NCBI RefSeq assembly: GCF_024713975.1
Contig: NC_091100.1
Coordinates: 22,395,501-22,459,500 of the forward strand
Length of the DNA stretch: 64,000 bases
Source of the DNA: Paralichthys olivaceus
Lineage: Eukaryota; Chordata; Actinopteri; Pleuronectiformes; Paralichthyidae
Reading direction: 5' to 3'
This document shows positions 34,132-47,760 of the stretch, in pieces. Under the pieces are notes generated by a model. It was not told the origin of the DNA. It made no database searches and saw only the letters and a list, made by a program, of their open reading frames with translations. A program made the translations under genes and the position numbers. Position 1 is the stretch's first letter. The number at the start of each line of letters is the position of its first letter.

Positions 34132-37100
34132 AAGAAGGGGTCACCTTGGCTGCAGCACTGTTTACCACTGAGACTCCTTAAGTGTTTTGTCAACTCAAAC
34201 ACTTCACCCACCTCTCCATCGGCATAGTGGTGAGTAGATAATGAGTGAAATTCCTTTTTCAGTGAACTACCTCTGTAGGTCAGTGTTCTTAGCCCGATAT
34301 TGAATTGTATAGTATTATGTTACATCATAGGTGTGTGTATCTTTCTTTGCACTCTGATGCACTCGGACAGTGCATATATTGCTCTTGTAGGAAAAATGGG
34401 AAATTTGTGCTATTTTGAAACACTGCAGAAAGTTGTACACAAGGATTTAAGCTACGCAACACAATCAGCCTATACAACAATGTTTGCAGCTACAGTGCTG
34501 TATGCTAAATAGTAGAGATAAGTATAGAATATGCTCTTGAGACATCATGAGTCTTCTGCTGGGTTTCAAGAGCACATCAGCTGTGAAGGTCTCTCCAGAA
34601 TAGTATTGTTTGCTGTTGTTTCCTTTTGCCTGGTGTATGACTAAATTCCACTTTTATTGATAGTTGATTGATCTAGGTCTGCCCTGTCTCTCTGACTCAT
34701 TTCAGACATGCCTGTACAAAGAGCTATTTAACAAAGAGTTGTGTAAATTTGTGAACTTGATGTTTTAGAGCATTTTGCTTTTGGAACATTCTGTCAGGGG
34801 CATATTTGAAATATAACCATAATAAGATAAGTGAGGCACCAGCAGTTATGAACACTGTGAGAGGTCAGGATTGGCCTTGGAGAATAAATTGATTTCTTGT
34901 GTGTTTGACACAGAAAATAAATGTGGACTGCTGCTACTCATGCTGAGAACCATGAGGCTGGAGACAACAGACACGCACCCATTCATAATAATGAACAGGC
35001 GGCTGAACAGATGAGCTCATGAGGGGGAAAAAAATCATACACAAGGGTGTGAGCATGCATGGCTGCACACGTGTTCACTCACCAACATGTGTAATGTGCT
35101 GTACACACACCATTTGTCTCCATTAATTCCACTGAGTGATTAACAAATGAGTAATTGAGGGGATCCATTGCACAGTGTGCTGTTGTTCCCTCACACCTCC
35201 TGCTTTGTCCTTATCTGGACTTGTGGACGCACACAAGCTTCAGTGCCCACCGGCCATCCGGGACCAACACCTCACAGGCTTCCCCTTCACACACCCACAG
35301 TGTCAGCTGTGCATGTCTATGTGTCAGTGTTTCTCTGTGCATGTGTGCTTGCGTGCCTGTCCACCGCCAAGGCACAACTTTGTCTAAATGCCACCGCCAA
35401 GTGTCAGTCAATCGTTGTTGTTGTGCCAGTCACCCACACAGCAAGTTTGCGGTACTGTGTAGGCTCCTCAATGAGTGTGATGATCACTACGTCGTGTTTG
35501 TGTTATTCCCACACAGAGACAAAACAAGGCTTCCCCGGCCCGTGCTCACACCAGCACATCTGCCAGCCCGTCCCCTCTCTGTCCGTCTGCACGTCGTTCC
35601 TTATCTGTGCCTCGGTCTGCATCCTGGCTCAGCTTCGATCCACAGTTACCCACCCACTGAGAAGTGCGTCACTGCACCTACCAACACAGTGTGTAGCTAT
35701 CTTGCTCTGTGTGGTTTGAGGCACCTTGTAATAAATGGATTTCACTTTCAATCAGATGATCCAAATTAACCTCCTGGATTCACGGTTACAGGTGCGGCTT
35801 CGTAATTCTGTCCTGCGTGATGCCAACACCGTCATGGTGATTGCAGCTTCAAGAGTGGAAGTTGGTGACAGGATGCTGCGATAGAGGTGTGTCTGTTGCC
35901 AAGGTAACATGTTCTCAGAACTGGGACAATTATCAAATACAGGTGATATTGTGTTGTTATTGAGCTGCAGCCACCTTTGGTTCATCACATCAGTGAACTT
36001 AATCTTAAAACTGTGTTTGCATGCACAACACGTGCACTCTGTTTATGTGCCCCCTTCCGGTAGTATGAGAGACACATAGGGATGTGCACAATTTCCCCCT
36101 ATAGCAGTGTACAAGGTGAAAGAGACAGAGACTTGGTGATGCAGAGAGAAAGTCACAGTACACAAACAGCAGCAACACAAACAGTGGAACAAAGAAAACC
36201 AGGACATGTGCCTCTGGATGGTGACTCAACTTGTCTAATTGTTATGTAGCAAGCTATCTAAAAAGCTGCTCTGTCCATTAAACATGTATTCATAGACTCA
36301 GCAGCATCTTTCCGTACTCGTCCAACTGTCACAGACAAACACGTTTGTCCGTGCCTGTGCCCACCTCCCCTCTCCTACAACGCTTTTCTCTTTATCCTTC
36401 AACAGTCCGTTCCGTCCCTTTTGTTTTGTTTTTTTATCCTGGTTTCTTTCATTTGTTCTGTCGCTTGGCGTCATCACTTCCCCATAACCATATACTGCTG
36501 CTTTCTCTCCACACACTGGCACACAGTCTGCAGCACAATGGATGCTGGAGTGGCATGTAATTAGTTTCTTCTTATAAGGCAACGTGTTTTTTGAGTTTCT
36601 AAAATGTTCGACAGCAAATCAGGAAGAACGTCATTTCTATTGTCTTCATATTTTTCATGTAACGTGACTATTCATTCAATCAATCAATAGCAATAATTGA
36701 TGTTGATTTTAATTATATGTTCTTTTTTCAGTAGAGTTCTATAAGGTTTATTCAGAACACTGAGACATATTTACCTGTAATTACGATATGAACTCTGCTT
36801 AATGTCCCAGTATCCTTTTTACATGCATCTATTGCCAATCTATTTAAAGGAGCTCTCCACCAATTTAACACAAGAGGCTTGGTTTACTTATTATTGAAGG
36901 GGAGTACTATATTCAGACTGTGGGCACAGTGTCTTATTAAGATCTGGAGAAGGATTTGTCAAGTTTGTGAAATTAATCATAATGATGTCAGTGTTTAAAC
37001 TGGGTTTAAGATTGAAGATTTCAGATTTACAGCAGAATAACTATACGTTACAAACTGTGACTTTTAAAAGAGATTTACCAGAAAACAGAGGGACTTCATA

Positions 37101-39050
37101 TAATTTTAAATTTGTTGTATTTCGGGAAATATAGTGTCCAATTTTGTTGAAGCCTAATCCACTGAAAGTCCCAGATTAAGATACGGTATTTCAACCACAG
37201 TTTTACTATTGAATCTGTTTCCCACAAGACCCTAAGCTTTACATATGTGCACGATCAAATTTCTGAAGTACCCAATAAGGTACCCTTCATGCACGAAGCA
37301 GCATGCATAGTGCACGAAGACAAAAGAGACAAACCAACAACAATGATTTTTGGTGTGGTTTTGAATCCAGCCCTAAATGGGTTGATTTTGGTTTCCATTG
37401 ACCGTTGCTACGTCATTTTGTTCCCAACAAATTATACAATGTACATCAGTAAAGATTTTCACCTTGAATAATTTGTTCATCCAGATGAATGATGTGTGAT
37501 TTAAATGTTCTCTTTATTGTTTTGAGCAGTGACAACAATGAACCTAATAAATGCAAGCCTCGTTGAATCACGTACGTGGCACAAAAATATCCCCCTTGGC
37601 ACTGGAACATGTACAGAGTTCAAAGTGCTGCGTAAAATGATACACTCCTTTGAAAACACACTTCAACCAGAGATTGGTGGGACTCACTCTGCTTTCTTTG
37701 GTCAGCGCAGCTTCCTGTTCTCTTTTATCTGCAGCAGAACAATTGTATAACAGTCAGCCATACGTGTATTCATGTGCTCAGATCAATAAAGTCATCTCTC
37801 TCCCTCCTCCTCCTCCTCCATCCACACACTCACTCGCTCGATCACTCGCTCTTTTTTTCTCTTAAGAGCTGATCTGCTCAATCTCGCCTAATGGCTTCCT
37901 TTTGCAATCAATCAATCTATCTATTCAGACTAAACTGTAGAAATAAATTATTGATTATTTTCCACATCATTAAAATCAAAAAAGACAAGAAACAGATCCT
38001 TATCAAAGCCTCTTATTTTTGTGCCACAGACCATAAAGCTGTGTTTTGCTATGTGAATAATTAATTAGGATAATAAACATGTCCTCAGGGTTTTGTCTTA
38101 TTTAGGATCAATATGTCAGTTTGGAAAAACAGAAAATGTTGTTCTTTCTAGTAAGTAGATACTAGTAAGTAAGAAGGTTTTCTTTTTATATTCAAGCCTT
38201 TTTTTCACCACATCACTCATTTTGTTCTGCATCATAACAGAGCAACAGTACAGTTATAGAGCGGGACCATTTCAGCCCTAATATAAATTGTGTTTAGCTA
38301 AAGGATGAAGAAAAATCAGTGACAGTGGTAATAACTGATTCGCTCTGCGTCAAGAAATAAAAAGCATCTGTAATGTGTGGTGCAAACACATTTCCACTTG
38401 TATACGCATTTTGGAGATTGCTAATTATAATTCCTTTTAAGGTGTGATTAAGTAGACAACATATTGCACCTAAGTTTGCTAGCGAGCAGTCCTCCAAAGA
38501 GACCCCCGAACAGATAAACAGCTCCATCATGCAAGCAGAGAGGAAAACTTCCACAAGTTGGCACCTTAGGTAGTACTTATTTAAACAGATGAGGAGAGGG
38601 AGCAACATTTGTGGTTTGGGGGCAGCTGTGGTCCAGAGGTTTGAGAAGTGGTCTGTGTGTGTGTGTGTGTGTGTTCCCTGTTCACCATTCAATGCAGAGC
38701 AGTGGCAGCTTGTTAATACAGGGCACTGGGGCGCACACCTATGTTAAACATAGTTTGCTCGTACAATGCTCCTGGTAGACCGTAAGTACCTGTGAGCATT
38801 CAATAAAAAGTTGTTGAAATTGTGTTTGGTTAATTTCTATCTAAATACATTTACTTCCAGATGCAGGGCGCTGGCCAAATGGAAGTGAATGTTGGGTCCT
38901 GAGACTTTTGCGAAGGACGGGACCTGAGGCTGCTCTGTAATTGGTTGTTGCGGATTTTCCACTCGACGCAGCTCTCTGCGTCACAGACACTTTTACTTTT
39001 ACTTAAAGCCATTAGGGATCGATTTAAGTTTTTTAACTCTAATGTGATCA
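34132..39050. other. Gene-poor intergenic sequence
   Basis: No exon with homology was recognised. The longest open frames (35155-35769) are GC/CA-rich, lack domains and overlap in all plus-strand frames. A TG run lies at 38653-38674. Confidence 0.5.
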
Positions 39051-39099
39051 GTCGACCCTCAAGGCACTTTACATAGAATGTCATGTACTGTCTTGTGCA

Positions 39100-40015
39100 C
39101 CATCAGGTTTCAGCTCTGACTAGTTATAATGAAAACAATAAGAGTGTAAAGATGTTATTAATAATAGCAGCAACAATTCATATAATTATAATAATAATAA
39201 TAATAGGTTTTATCCTGCAGCTCTGGAGTCAGAGATACCTGCAAAGAGAAAGAAAGGGAGAGAGAGAGAGTATGGGAGGAAAGAAATCACATGTTGTAAA
39301 ATATATAAATAAATGGGGGTGCAAAGAGACAGAAAGAAGGGGTGAAGTGCATGATGGGAATCCCCCAGCAGTCTAGACCTATAGCAGCATAACTAAGTGA
39401 TGGTTCAGGACTCACCTGATCCAGAACTAACTATAAGCTTTATCAAAAAGGAACGTTTTAAGTTTAACTTTAAATGCAGAGATGTTTTCTGCCTCCTGAA
39501 CCCAGAGTGGGAGCTGGTTCCACAGGAGAGGAGCATGGTAGCTGAATGCTCTACCTCCTGCTCTACTCTTACAGACTCTTGGAACCACAAGAGAGCCTGT
39601 GTTTTGGGAACGAAGTGATCTATTTGGATAATATGCTGTTATGAGCTCTTTGATATATGAAGGGGCTTGATTGTTAATGGCTTTATATGTGAGGAGCAGG
39701 ATCTTGAATTGTATTCTGAATTTGACAGGGAGCCAATGTAGAATCTAAGACAGGAGTAATATGATCTCTCCTTCTAGTTCCTGTCAGCACTCGTGCTGCA
39801 GCATTTTGGACCAACTGGAGGCTTTTCACACTGGGACATCCTGATGATAGAGAGTTACAGTAATCTAGTCTAGAGGTTACAAATGCATGGAAGAGTTTCT
39901 CAGCATCCTTCTGAGACAGGATGTTCCTAATTTTCACAATATTGTGCAGGTGGAAGAAAGCTGTCGTAGAGACTTGTTTTATATGTGGGTCAAGCTTAAT
40001 TATTATTATTATAAA
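39100..40015 (-). mobile_element. LINE (L2/CR1-type) reverse-transcriptase 3' remnant
   Basis: The minus strand at 40000-39690 encodes FFHLHNIVKIRNILSQ, HAFVTSRLDYCNSL and QLVQNAAARVLTGTRRRDHI, a signature of the thumb and C-terminal region of fish L2/CR1-type LINEs. Frameshifted continuations run to about 39400, followed by the 3' tail with TAGTTATGCTGCTATAGG. The element is 5'-truncated and disabled. Confidence 0.85.
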
Positions 40016-40099
40016 AACTATCAATAATAGCTGATTCAGTCTGAATTAAAACATTAAAGACGATAGTGGTTTTTTTTTAATTCAAGGGAAAGAAGCAAA

Positions 40100-40270
40100 T
40101 ACCATTTATATTTGGTGTCAACAGTAGGTACAGCTGTCGGGAGAATTTGGGGTTCAGTGTCTTGCCCATGCAAGGACGGTGCAGAATGCAAACTGGAGGA
40201 GCCAGGGACGGAACCACCAACCCTCTGTTTAGTGGTCAACGCTTTCTATCTCCTGATCTACGGCAGAACA
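40100..40270. repeat. Partial copy of the short fish repeat seen at 58.1 kb
   Basis: GGGGTTCAGTGTCTTGCCCA and GACGGAACCACCAACCCTCT match the 3' half of that family. Confidence 0.55.
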
Positions 40271-42869
40271 CTTTATTTGTAATATATGCAGAACATGTTG
40301 GATCAGTCACTCAGAACCTTATCACTGCCTGAAAACACAACCTGCTGATCCTCGTGGACTCAGAGGAGAGAATCTAATCTATGAAGGATTCCCACATAGA
40401 GAGAAATGATTTTAGTGTTTTTCTATCATGCAGTGACCACACGCTCTCCTAATTCCCCTCATCTACAGGGAGGTTGTGATCACTCAGCCAGAGGACAGAT
40501 AAACAGCCAGGTTATATTTTCTACACAGAATCACACACTTGCCCTGTTTGAGCCACTCTTGCCTCATTTGTCTCTCAGGTCAGTTTCATTCAGTTCTCTG
40601 AAGCTTTATTGGCAGTGACCACAGTCTGACTGTTGATGCTCGATCAAACATTCATGTATCTATTCTCTCCACGACTTGTTTTCTCACGTATCTCTCAAGT
40701 CTTTGCTTTGCATCATTATTCAGTCTGAATGTTATCTCTGCTTGCGTCACCTCTCTGTGTGTGAACTTACGTCAGCACGAACATATTCCTAATTAACACT
40801 TCCTTCAGGTGTAATATTTTGTTCCCTCTCCTTCATCGCTAAGCTGCATTCTTCAAATTGTCTCTTTCATCGACATCAAATTAAACATGACTCTTAAATT
40901 AAAAGTAACTTCACTTAGATAACTAATGCTCATTGAGAAGAATGAGCGATAGTTACCTAAGTAAATGACCCTGGCTGAATTAGTGGATGCGTTAATGGGG
41001 TCAGGTAATACTTTGCACCAAAAGACACAATGAAGGTAGCCAGTACAGAGTAACACACAGTAATTTGCACACCAAGCATAAAGCTAGCAAAAGTGATGTA
41101 TTTAAGTGTGTAAAGTGTATTAGTGTGGATGTAGCCCAAAAGCACAGGCAGAACTAGCCCAGGACACTGTAACCTCAGTCAAATGAAAACATGGGACAAT
41201 CATAACTGTACTATTTCTGTTGTTTTTTTAGATCTTTTTAAAAGTCTATGCTCGACAGTGGTCTTTCCATTCGTCTGTAATGGTTGAGAGACTGGAGCAT
41301 TATCACCACCAACTGCTCAATGGTCCCAAATGTGTCTTTTCTATATTCAATCCAAATGCTACACAACTACCAATAATACATTTTCAATCCTGTATTTTTT
41401 TAAGTTTTACAAACACACTTGTTCTGTTTGATTCATCCTCTTGTTTACTGGTGTCATGTTTCACCCCTACACCTAAGTTAGGCTGCAGGCAGCTGTTTCT
41501 ACTCCAAATGTGGCAACTGCCAAAGACTATAGAGACACGTCAGCAACCTGCAGGTACTTTAGCTTTTGTCTTTGACGGGTGAGGCACCTGAAAAACCATT
41601 GTGCATTACCCCAGCTGCCAGAACACAGGCGCTCCAAGCTGTCAGTCTACACAAACTAGAGGCTGATATATGTGGCTTACTGACAAACTTCAAACCAGAC
41701 TCTTACAGACTTCTACACTGACTGCTGCAATATACTTTCTAAAAGATTATTTATATATATAGTATCTCTTTTAATCTGCTCTTTTTAATCTTTTTTATTT
41801 TGCTTGAAAATTGTGTCTGTGTTGTCCCTCCTGCACAGCACCCTGAATCTACCTCTTTGTTTGAAGCCTGCTTTTTAAAAACCTTCTACAACCCAGTATG
41901 TAGTTTATATTTATGACTTCATTACCAACCAAGAAAGGTGGGTAGTTTCCCGATGTGTCAAATTAATTTTAATTTTCTTTTCGAAATTCATAGCTCCAAA
42001 GCACAAATTAGCATGTTTAATGTGGGTCGTGTTTATTATCTAATCTTTAGATGGTTTCAATATGATCATTATTTAAGTGTCTTGGGCCAGCAAATATTCC
42101 AGCACAGATAAGATGAATACACTTTGCACTGAAAGTGATAAAAACAGGGGTCGCTAATGGCTCTGCATTTCATTTCTAATATCTTGCCAAGAGTGTAGCT
42201 GTGCCAAACAGCCACATTCAAAGACAGCAGGGTCAGGACATGATAATCACTCTGGTTGGGATAAAAGCTCTCAGACACATTCTGCGAGAAGGCCTCCAAA
42301 GTGTAGCACTTGTTTGTACATACAAAAAGTGACAGAAATAGCAGTGTGAAGGAATTACAAAGAGAGTGAGAAGTTGAGCTCCTGTGTGGCCTTTTCATCT
42401 CCATATTATCTTGCCTCTTACTGTGTGATGTCAGATTGCCAGTTTCAGAATGAAATTTGTCAGATTCAGTGTGGCAGGAACAGGTTTCAAACACTGTATC
42501 ACCACCATAATGATCCCAACCCATAATTTGATTTCACTGGTGGCTTTATTTGTCTCTTCCATAATAAACATAACAGGACAGAGCGAAATGCTGTCCTCGG
42601 GGTGCAGACCGCATTATAGCACATAACATTTTAGCAACAACATAAAACCACATTATTCATGTAACATAAAAAAGAGACATAATAGAGAGCAGGGTTTAAA
42701 CTGAACAGGTAGTCAGGGGATATTTAAAGTGCTGGGGCAGTTCTGTCATTCTTTAATGTTGGAATGAGGGATGGAGGATAGCACAGAATGATCTTGCACA
42801 GATGCTCTGAAGCCACAGATGCTCTGAAGCTCTGAAGCTAAGTGACGTTAGTGGGAGTGGTGGGAGAGG
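40271..42869. other. Intergenic, no gene recognised
   Basis: No recognisable exon or repeat boundary. One longer minus-strand frame (42524-42069) lacks any known domain. Confidence 0.5.
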
Positions 42870-43330
42870 TCAGATATTATGACTCACCGCCCTGTATATA
42901 GTTCACTTGTGAAGGGACAGAGTCTCCTATATGATCTCCTCTGCAGCTCTCACTTATTCTTTGCAGGGACTTGCGCTCAGCGGCTGCACAGTTTCTGTTC
43001 CAGATGTGAGGCCGTGTGTTAGGATGCTCTTGATGGTTCCTGTGCAGAATGTTTGCATTATGAATGGTGGGTTTATTTTTTTTTTTTTTTGTCTCCACAG
43101 CAAGTAGTGTAGCAGCAGGGCTAGTTCAAGAGATGTTTGCCCCTCAGGACGTGGTGGTTCTGACTCTTACCAGTGCAGTCCGGTTAAAGGTCAGTGGGAC
43201 GTGAAAACTGTGACCCCTCTTCACGTCGGATATCACGTCCTCAGTCTTCTCTAGAGTCGTTGGGGTCATTGTTGCTGCACCACACAGCCAGTTTCTTCAC
43301 CTCCTCTAATTTGTATAGTGTCAGATAACA
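42870..43330 (-). mobile_element. Second LINE remnant (different family)
   Basis: Broken minus-strand frames contain EVKKLAVWCSNN (a reverse-transcriptase motif) and, nearer the 3' end, NCAAAERKSLQR, typical of the LINE C-terminal region. Stops and a T-run at 43077-43090 interrupt it. Confidence 0.55.
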
Positions 43331-44254
43331 ACGTGCATATCTTAAGGTACTTTACATAATAATATTAAGACCTTACAATATGATAACAACATCCAACTGT
43401 AAATATATCAGGCACAAACCTTCAACAAACTTTGACCCGCGATATTCACTCACATTTGCGTAAGTGTGATGGCCCTGAATCACAGTCTTGATTGTAGCAT
43501 CTTTATTGGAGAACCTGGAGGCTGCTCCAACCAGGTCTGACACCAGCAGGATGGGATGTACACCTCCAGGCAGCATTGTCCAATCCAGTGTGAGGGTTCA
43601 CATCCTGTTTAACATAACTACAGCAAAATAGAAAGTTTAACTCTAAAGGGAGAGGGGAGACCCAGAGCCGCAACATCCTATAAACCTCAATACACAGGTT
43701 AAGAATGTAAATCACCCCAAACCTATAAACTATGACTGAACAACATGTTTCAGAAATTACTTAACTTTCAACCTTTTTGAGTCTTTTGAAGATCATCATC
43801 ATAAAGAGAAAAATACATATATGCAGATGCACTTTTCCAGGATACACATCTCACACTATATGGTTCTGTTTATTGTGTATGTTATCCCCATCACTCAAGA
43901 TATTGTGATGTTAAATAGGAGGTGTGTCAAGCGCTAAGAGAAAGTATTCAGTGTCTGTGTCGAGGCAACACGTTATCGGTAGGTAATGAACTGCAGAATA
44001 AATATGTAAACAAACTGTTTACAGAGAGATCTTCTTTTTTCCCCACAGGCTGCTGCCTCTTAGATCAGCTCTCCCTCCCCTCCCCCTTCTCTCCTCCATG
44101 TTCATCAGTCCCCGTCGCCACCCTCCTTGTATCCTGCGGCCTGTTCCATTTTCATCTATTATTTTTAACCCTCCGGCCTGCCTCATGCGTGACGCAGATG
44201 GTCGCGTAATACAGACACAGCAAACTAAAGAGGGACATACTGTAGGCCTTGGCT

Positions 44255-44328
<74 letters not shown>

Positions 44329-46149
44329 AAGACTGATATGAAAGAGGAGAACAGGGAGATGCAGGGGGTCTTGTTATAGGGAGATGAGGAGGGAGACAGT
44401 CTTAGAGTTCTGGGGGGGGCGAGGGATGAGTGGTGAGGCAGAGGAGAAAAAGAGAGAGAGAGAGGCAGGAATGATAGCCTCACTCAATATGCACATTAGT
44501 TCCTAAACATTTAACACCTATCATTGTGTAAACACCTGTCAGCAACTCTCTTACATCCCCTGCTGCGATGTAAACTATGTCAAAAGTATTTATATATAAT
44601 GAGCCTTGTTCTTTTCCCACATCTTGCCACTCCCCCTCTACCCCATCATCCATCTTTCCTGAAAGCCCCGCACGCCCACTCGTTTGTCTGAGCAGAAAGA
44701 AGAGGAGTTACATATCAATCTTACATCACTCAGCAGTCAGCCCAAGACTTTTCATAGAGGCAGTGAACGAGCATCAGCGCTCCGTGACGCACACCAACTG
44801 TCAGGTTGAAGCATTTGGGCGATTGTGTGTGCATGAGTGCAAATGTGTGCAAATATATTTGTGCATGCTAAATCTGTGTGGCTGTATGTCAGAAACCAGA
44901 CAGTGATCATCATCAGACTCACAGAGAGAAAAGAGAAACTTTTTTCCGACATGTGGTTCAAGCATCTTCCCCCCTTTTCCCTCCAACTTATAATAAGGAC
45001 ATGACATTAGTCATAATAAGACAATGAGACTAAAATTGTCCGTCCTCTCCTACTCAACATATGTTTGTCAACTGTTTCCAAAATGATACATCGCAATCCC
45101 TGCACACAACAATGGCAGCATCCAAATTACAATTGTAATGAGTAATCAGGCTGCACATGTTATTCAAATATCACAGTAAAATTAGTAGATGACACGTTCA
45201 GGTTCTGGGAAAAATACATTCTGTAACTTTCAGAAATAAACAATACAGAGAGTCATCTGCTCTGTGGTTTCATCGTATTTGCCAGTAACTCTGACGAGAC
45301 TCATTAAGCTTCCTGAGAAACGGTAACAGTGCATTTAATGGGAAGATAATGGCCTCAATCTAATGTATGGAAGACCAAGTGTGACAGAACTCACTATTAA
45401 TGGACGTGTATTTTAATTAAAACTGAATCAAGATCTACTTTATATATATATACTTTCATTTCTTTTCGTAAAAATATGCACTACAAATCAAAAAGTAGTA
45501 GCACTACTAAATATTAAATGGGAAAAAAATTTGCTCTAGTGATATTTTACAGAAATGTGCTATATACCTGTCATGTGAAGGCGATATTGTGTGTTTCTAA
45601 ATGCACTGGCATTATGAATATAAAATTTGTTTTAATTGTAGTTAGCTTATCCTATAATATTTAGATTTGTCTTTTCCACTTAACTTTCTTTTTTGTGTTC
45701 TGTTTTTATTCATGTATTTGTTGTTATTCAGTGAAGATCTGCTGTTATGTGTGCTGCGTGTATTGTTTGTATTGAGAAAAAACAAATCATTAAGAAAAAA
45801 GTTGACTTTTTATTGTTGGGTTATCGAGAAAACCAAAAAAGAGATTTAAAATAATCTGTAGAACCCCGACACCACCATCTAACTGATGAAGGGTTCTATG
45901 ATTTGTCACAGGAATTTGACATCAATGAGTGTTTCTCTGTGAGAAGACACATGACTGAGTCACTACATGTAAGTCATGTGGGGGTGTGGTTATAACCAAC
46001 GCGTCAGAGTTTAACAATTGATTGTGATGTCTCGTCTTTCCTTCAGATTGTATTTGCTGGTTTCACCGTGCTTAAAGAAATAAACAGCTCCTAATGAATG
46101 ACACTTTTGAGCAGGTATAGGCACCAGTGAAAATAAGGAAAACAATCAT
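43331..46149. other. Intergenic, no gene recognised
   Basis: A minus-strand frame at 43576-43373 has no domain that I recognise. The rest is AT-rich except for the GA tract listed separately. Confidence 0.5.
44258..44328. repeat. (GA)n microsatellite
   Basis: About 35 uninterrupted GA units. Further short GA runs follow to about 44465 and explain the serine/leucine-rich open frame on the minus strand. Confidence 0.95.
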
Positions 46150-46159
46150 ACATACATAA

Positions 46160-46610
46160 ATACATTTTGAGAGTAAAGTCGTAATATTACAAGAATAAAG
46201 TGGTTGGCTAATATCATGTGAAAAAAGTTATAATATTATAATATTAAAATTCATAATATTACTTGAATAAGTAATAATATAAAAATTCTATTTAAAAGAG
46301 AGAAGAAAAACAGCCAATTCCTCCTCCACAAATGAGGAAATTCCCTAAAGTCTGTGGGAGTCGTTTTTCTGAATAAACCTACTTTCATGCCAAATCTTAT
46401 TGAAGTACTGATACTGATTACAATGTGGCACTGATGTCCCAAAAGATTTAGCATTTTTTTATTTATGAAACATACTGAAGTATAGTTTCAGGATTCCCAA
46501 CACATGTCATTTTGACACAGGTGCAGGCTACTTTTCTAAAATAACGCGTAGCGTAAAATTATGAGCTTTTTCTTCGTAATATTATGACTTTATTCTCGCA
46601 ATTTCAGAAA
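46160..46610. repeat. AT-rich repeat with inverted terminal-like copies
   Basis: GAGTAAAGTCGTAATATTAC at about 46171 and its inverse CGTAATATTATGACTTTATT at about 46576 flank the block, with more TAATATTA units inside. This is a known style of fish satellite-like repeat. The class is undetermined. Confidence 0.5.
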
Positions 46611-47285
46611 TGTTTTTCTTCAATGCCCTCCTAATACCAAAAATTGTAAAATGGATAAAAGTATATTTGAATCGCTGTGAAATGATGGGCTCCATAAAAA
46701 TGATTTATTATTTAAATTATTCATTTTGCTTTTGGAACGTAAATGTACATTTCTGCATTACTAATCCACAAAATCTTATATTTGATTTTAAAATAACAAT
46801 GTCCGCTGAGAATAAAATATGTTGATTTTCTCCTGTAATAAAGTGTGTGAGAGTGTTAAGGCAACGCATTTGAATAAAGGACTGCAACAAGATGGGAACA
46901 AGCTCTGTACCAGAGAGAACAAATGTGACAGGGAATCCATGTTTTGCAAAGAACTGAACCCTTTTATCAGCTTCTGATAAACGTGATACAGTATGTCTCC
47001 ATTAGCAGCATGTGACTGAGCAGTGTATCAGGTGGTCAGAGCTGCTAATTCACCAGATGGAAAGGGAAGTGATGGATGTGAGAAGATGAAGAAGAACGGG
47101 TCGATATGCAGTCTTCCCTCTTCTCTCTCTCTCTCTCTCTCTCCCTTTCTTTCTCTACCCATTATTTAGCAGTATTCTACCACAAGGAGTCATTAAGCTC
47201 AAATAAGCTATCCCATAATGCCCTGCTGTTGAAACAGTCCCAATCCACAGAGTGACATCAGAGGCAAGGCTGGAAATAGTAGTAG

Positions 47286-47487
47286 CTGCATGTGTGTGTG
47301 TGTGTGTGTATGTGTGTGGATGTTACTTGTGTAGTGGGGACTTATAGAGTATGTTATTTATTTACTCCTATTACTAGGTTTAGGTTTAGGTAAGGGTTAA
47401 GGTAAATGCTAGGCAAGTATTAGTAATGGTTCAGGTTGGAGTATGTCTCCAGGAAACAAATGTAAGTCAATGTAAAGCCCTGTGTCT

Positions 47488-47553
<66 letters not shown>

Positions 47554-47760
47554 CTCTTGCCTACAACCTACGGAGTGAGGACAGTTTGGCCGGTCCTCAC
47601 TTTCTGACCCACCTTAAATGGACTGTTTGGCCGGTCAAGACTTGGTTTTAGGGTTAGAGTTGGAGTTAGGTTTGAGTTAGGGCTAGGGAATGCTTTATGA
47701 CAATGAGTCCTCACTAAGATAAGAGTACAAACGTGTGTGTGTGCACGTGTGTTTGTCAGC
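47286..47760. repeat. TG microsatellite-associated repeat with TTAGGG-like blocks
   Basis: Two successive units. Each starts with a TG run (47291-47318; 47506-47546, preceded by TC units), then unique-looking sequence, then blocks such as GGTTTAGGTTTAGGTAAGGG or TTTTAGGGTTAGAGTTGG, then a GTCCTCACT or GTATGTCTCC motif. The same arrangement, inverted, occurs at 61562-61856. Confidence 0.6.

Noticed and set aside
35155-35769. 204-residue plus-strand open frame
   Set aside because: Two long frames overlap in the same stretch, with CA/TG-biased composition, no domain and no splice context. It is most likely chance.
44019-44483. 154-residue minus-strand open frame
   Set aside because: Largely a translation of the (GA)n microsatellite into Ser/Leu repeats.
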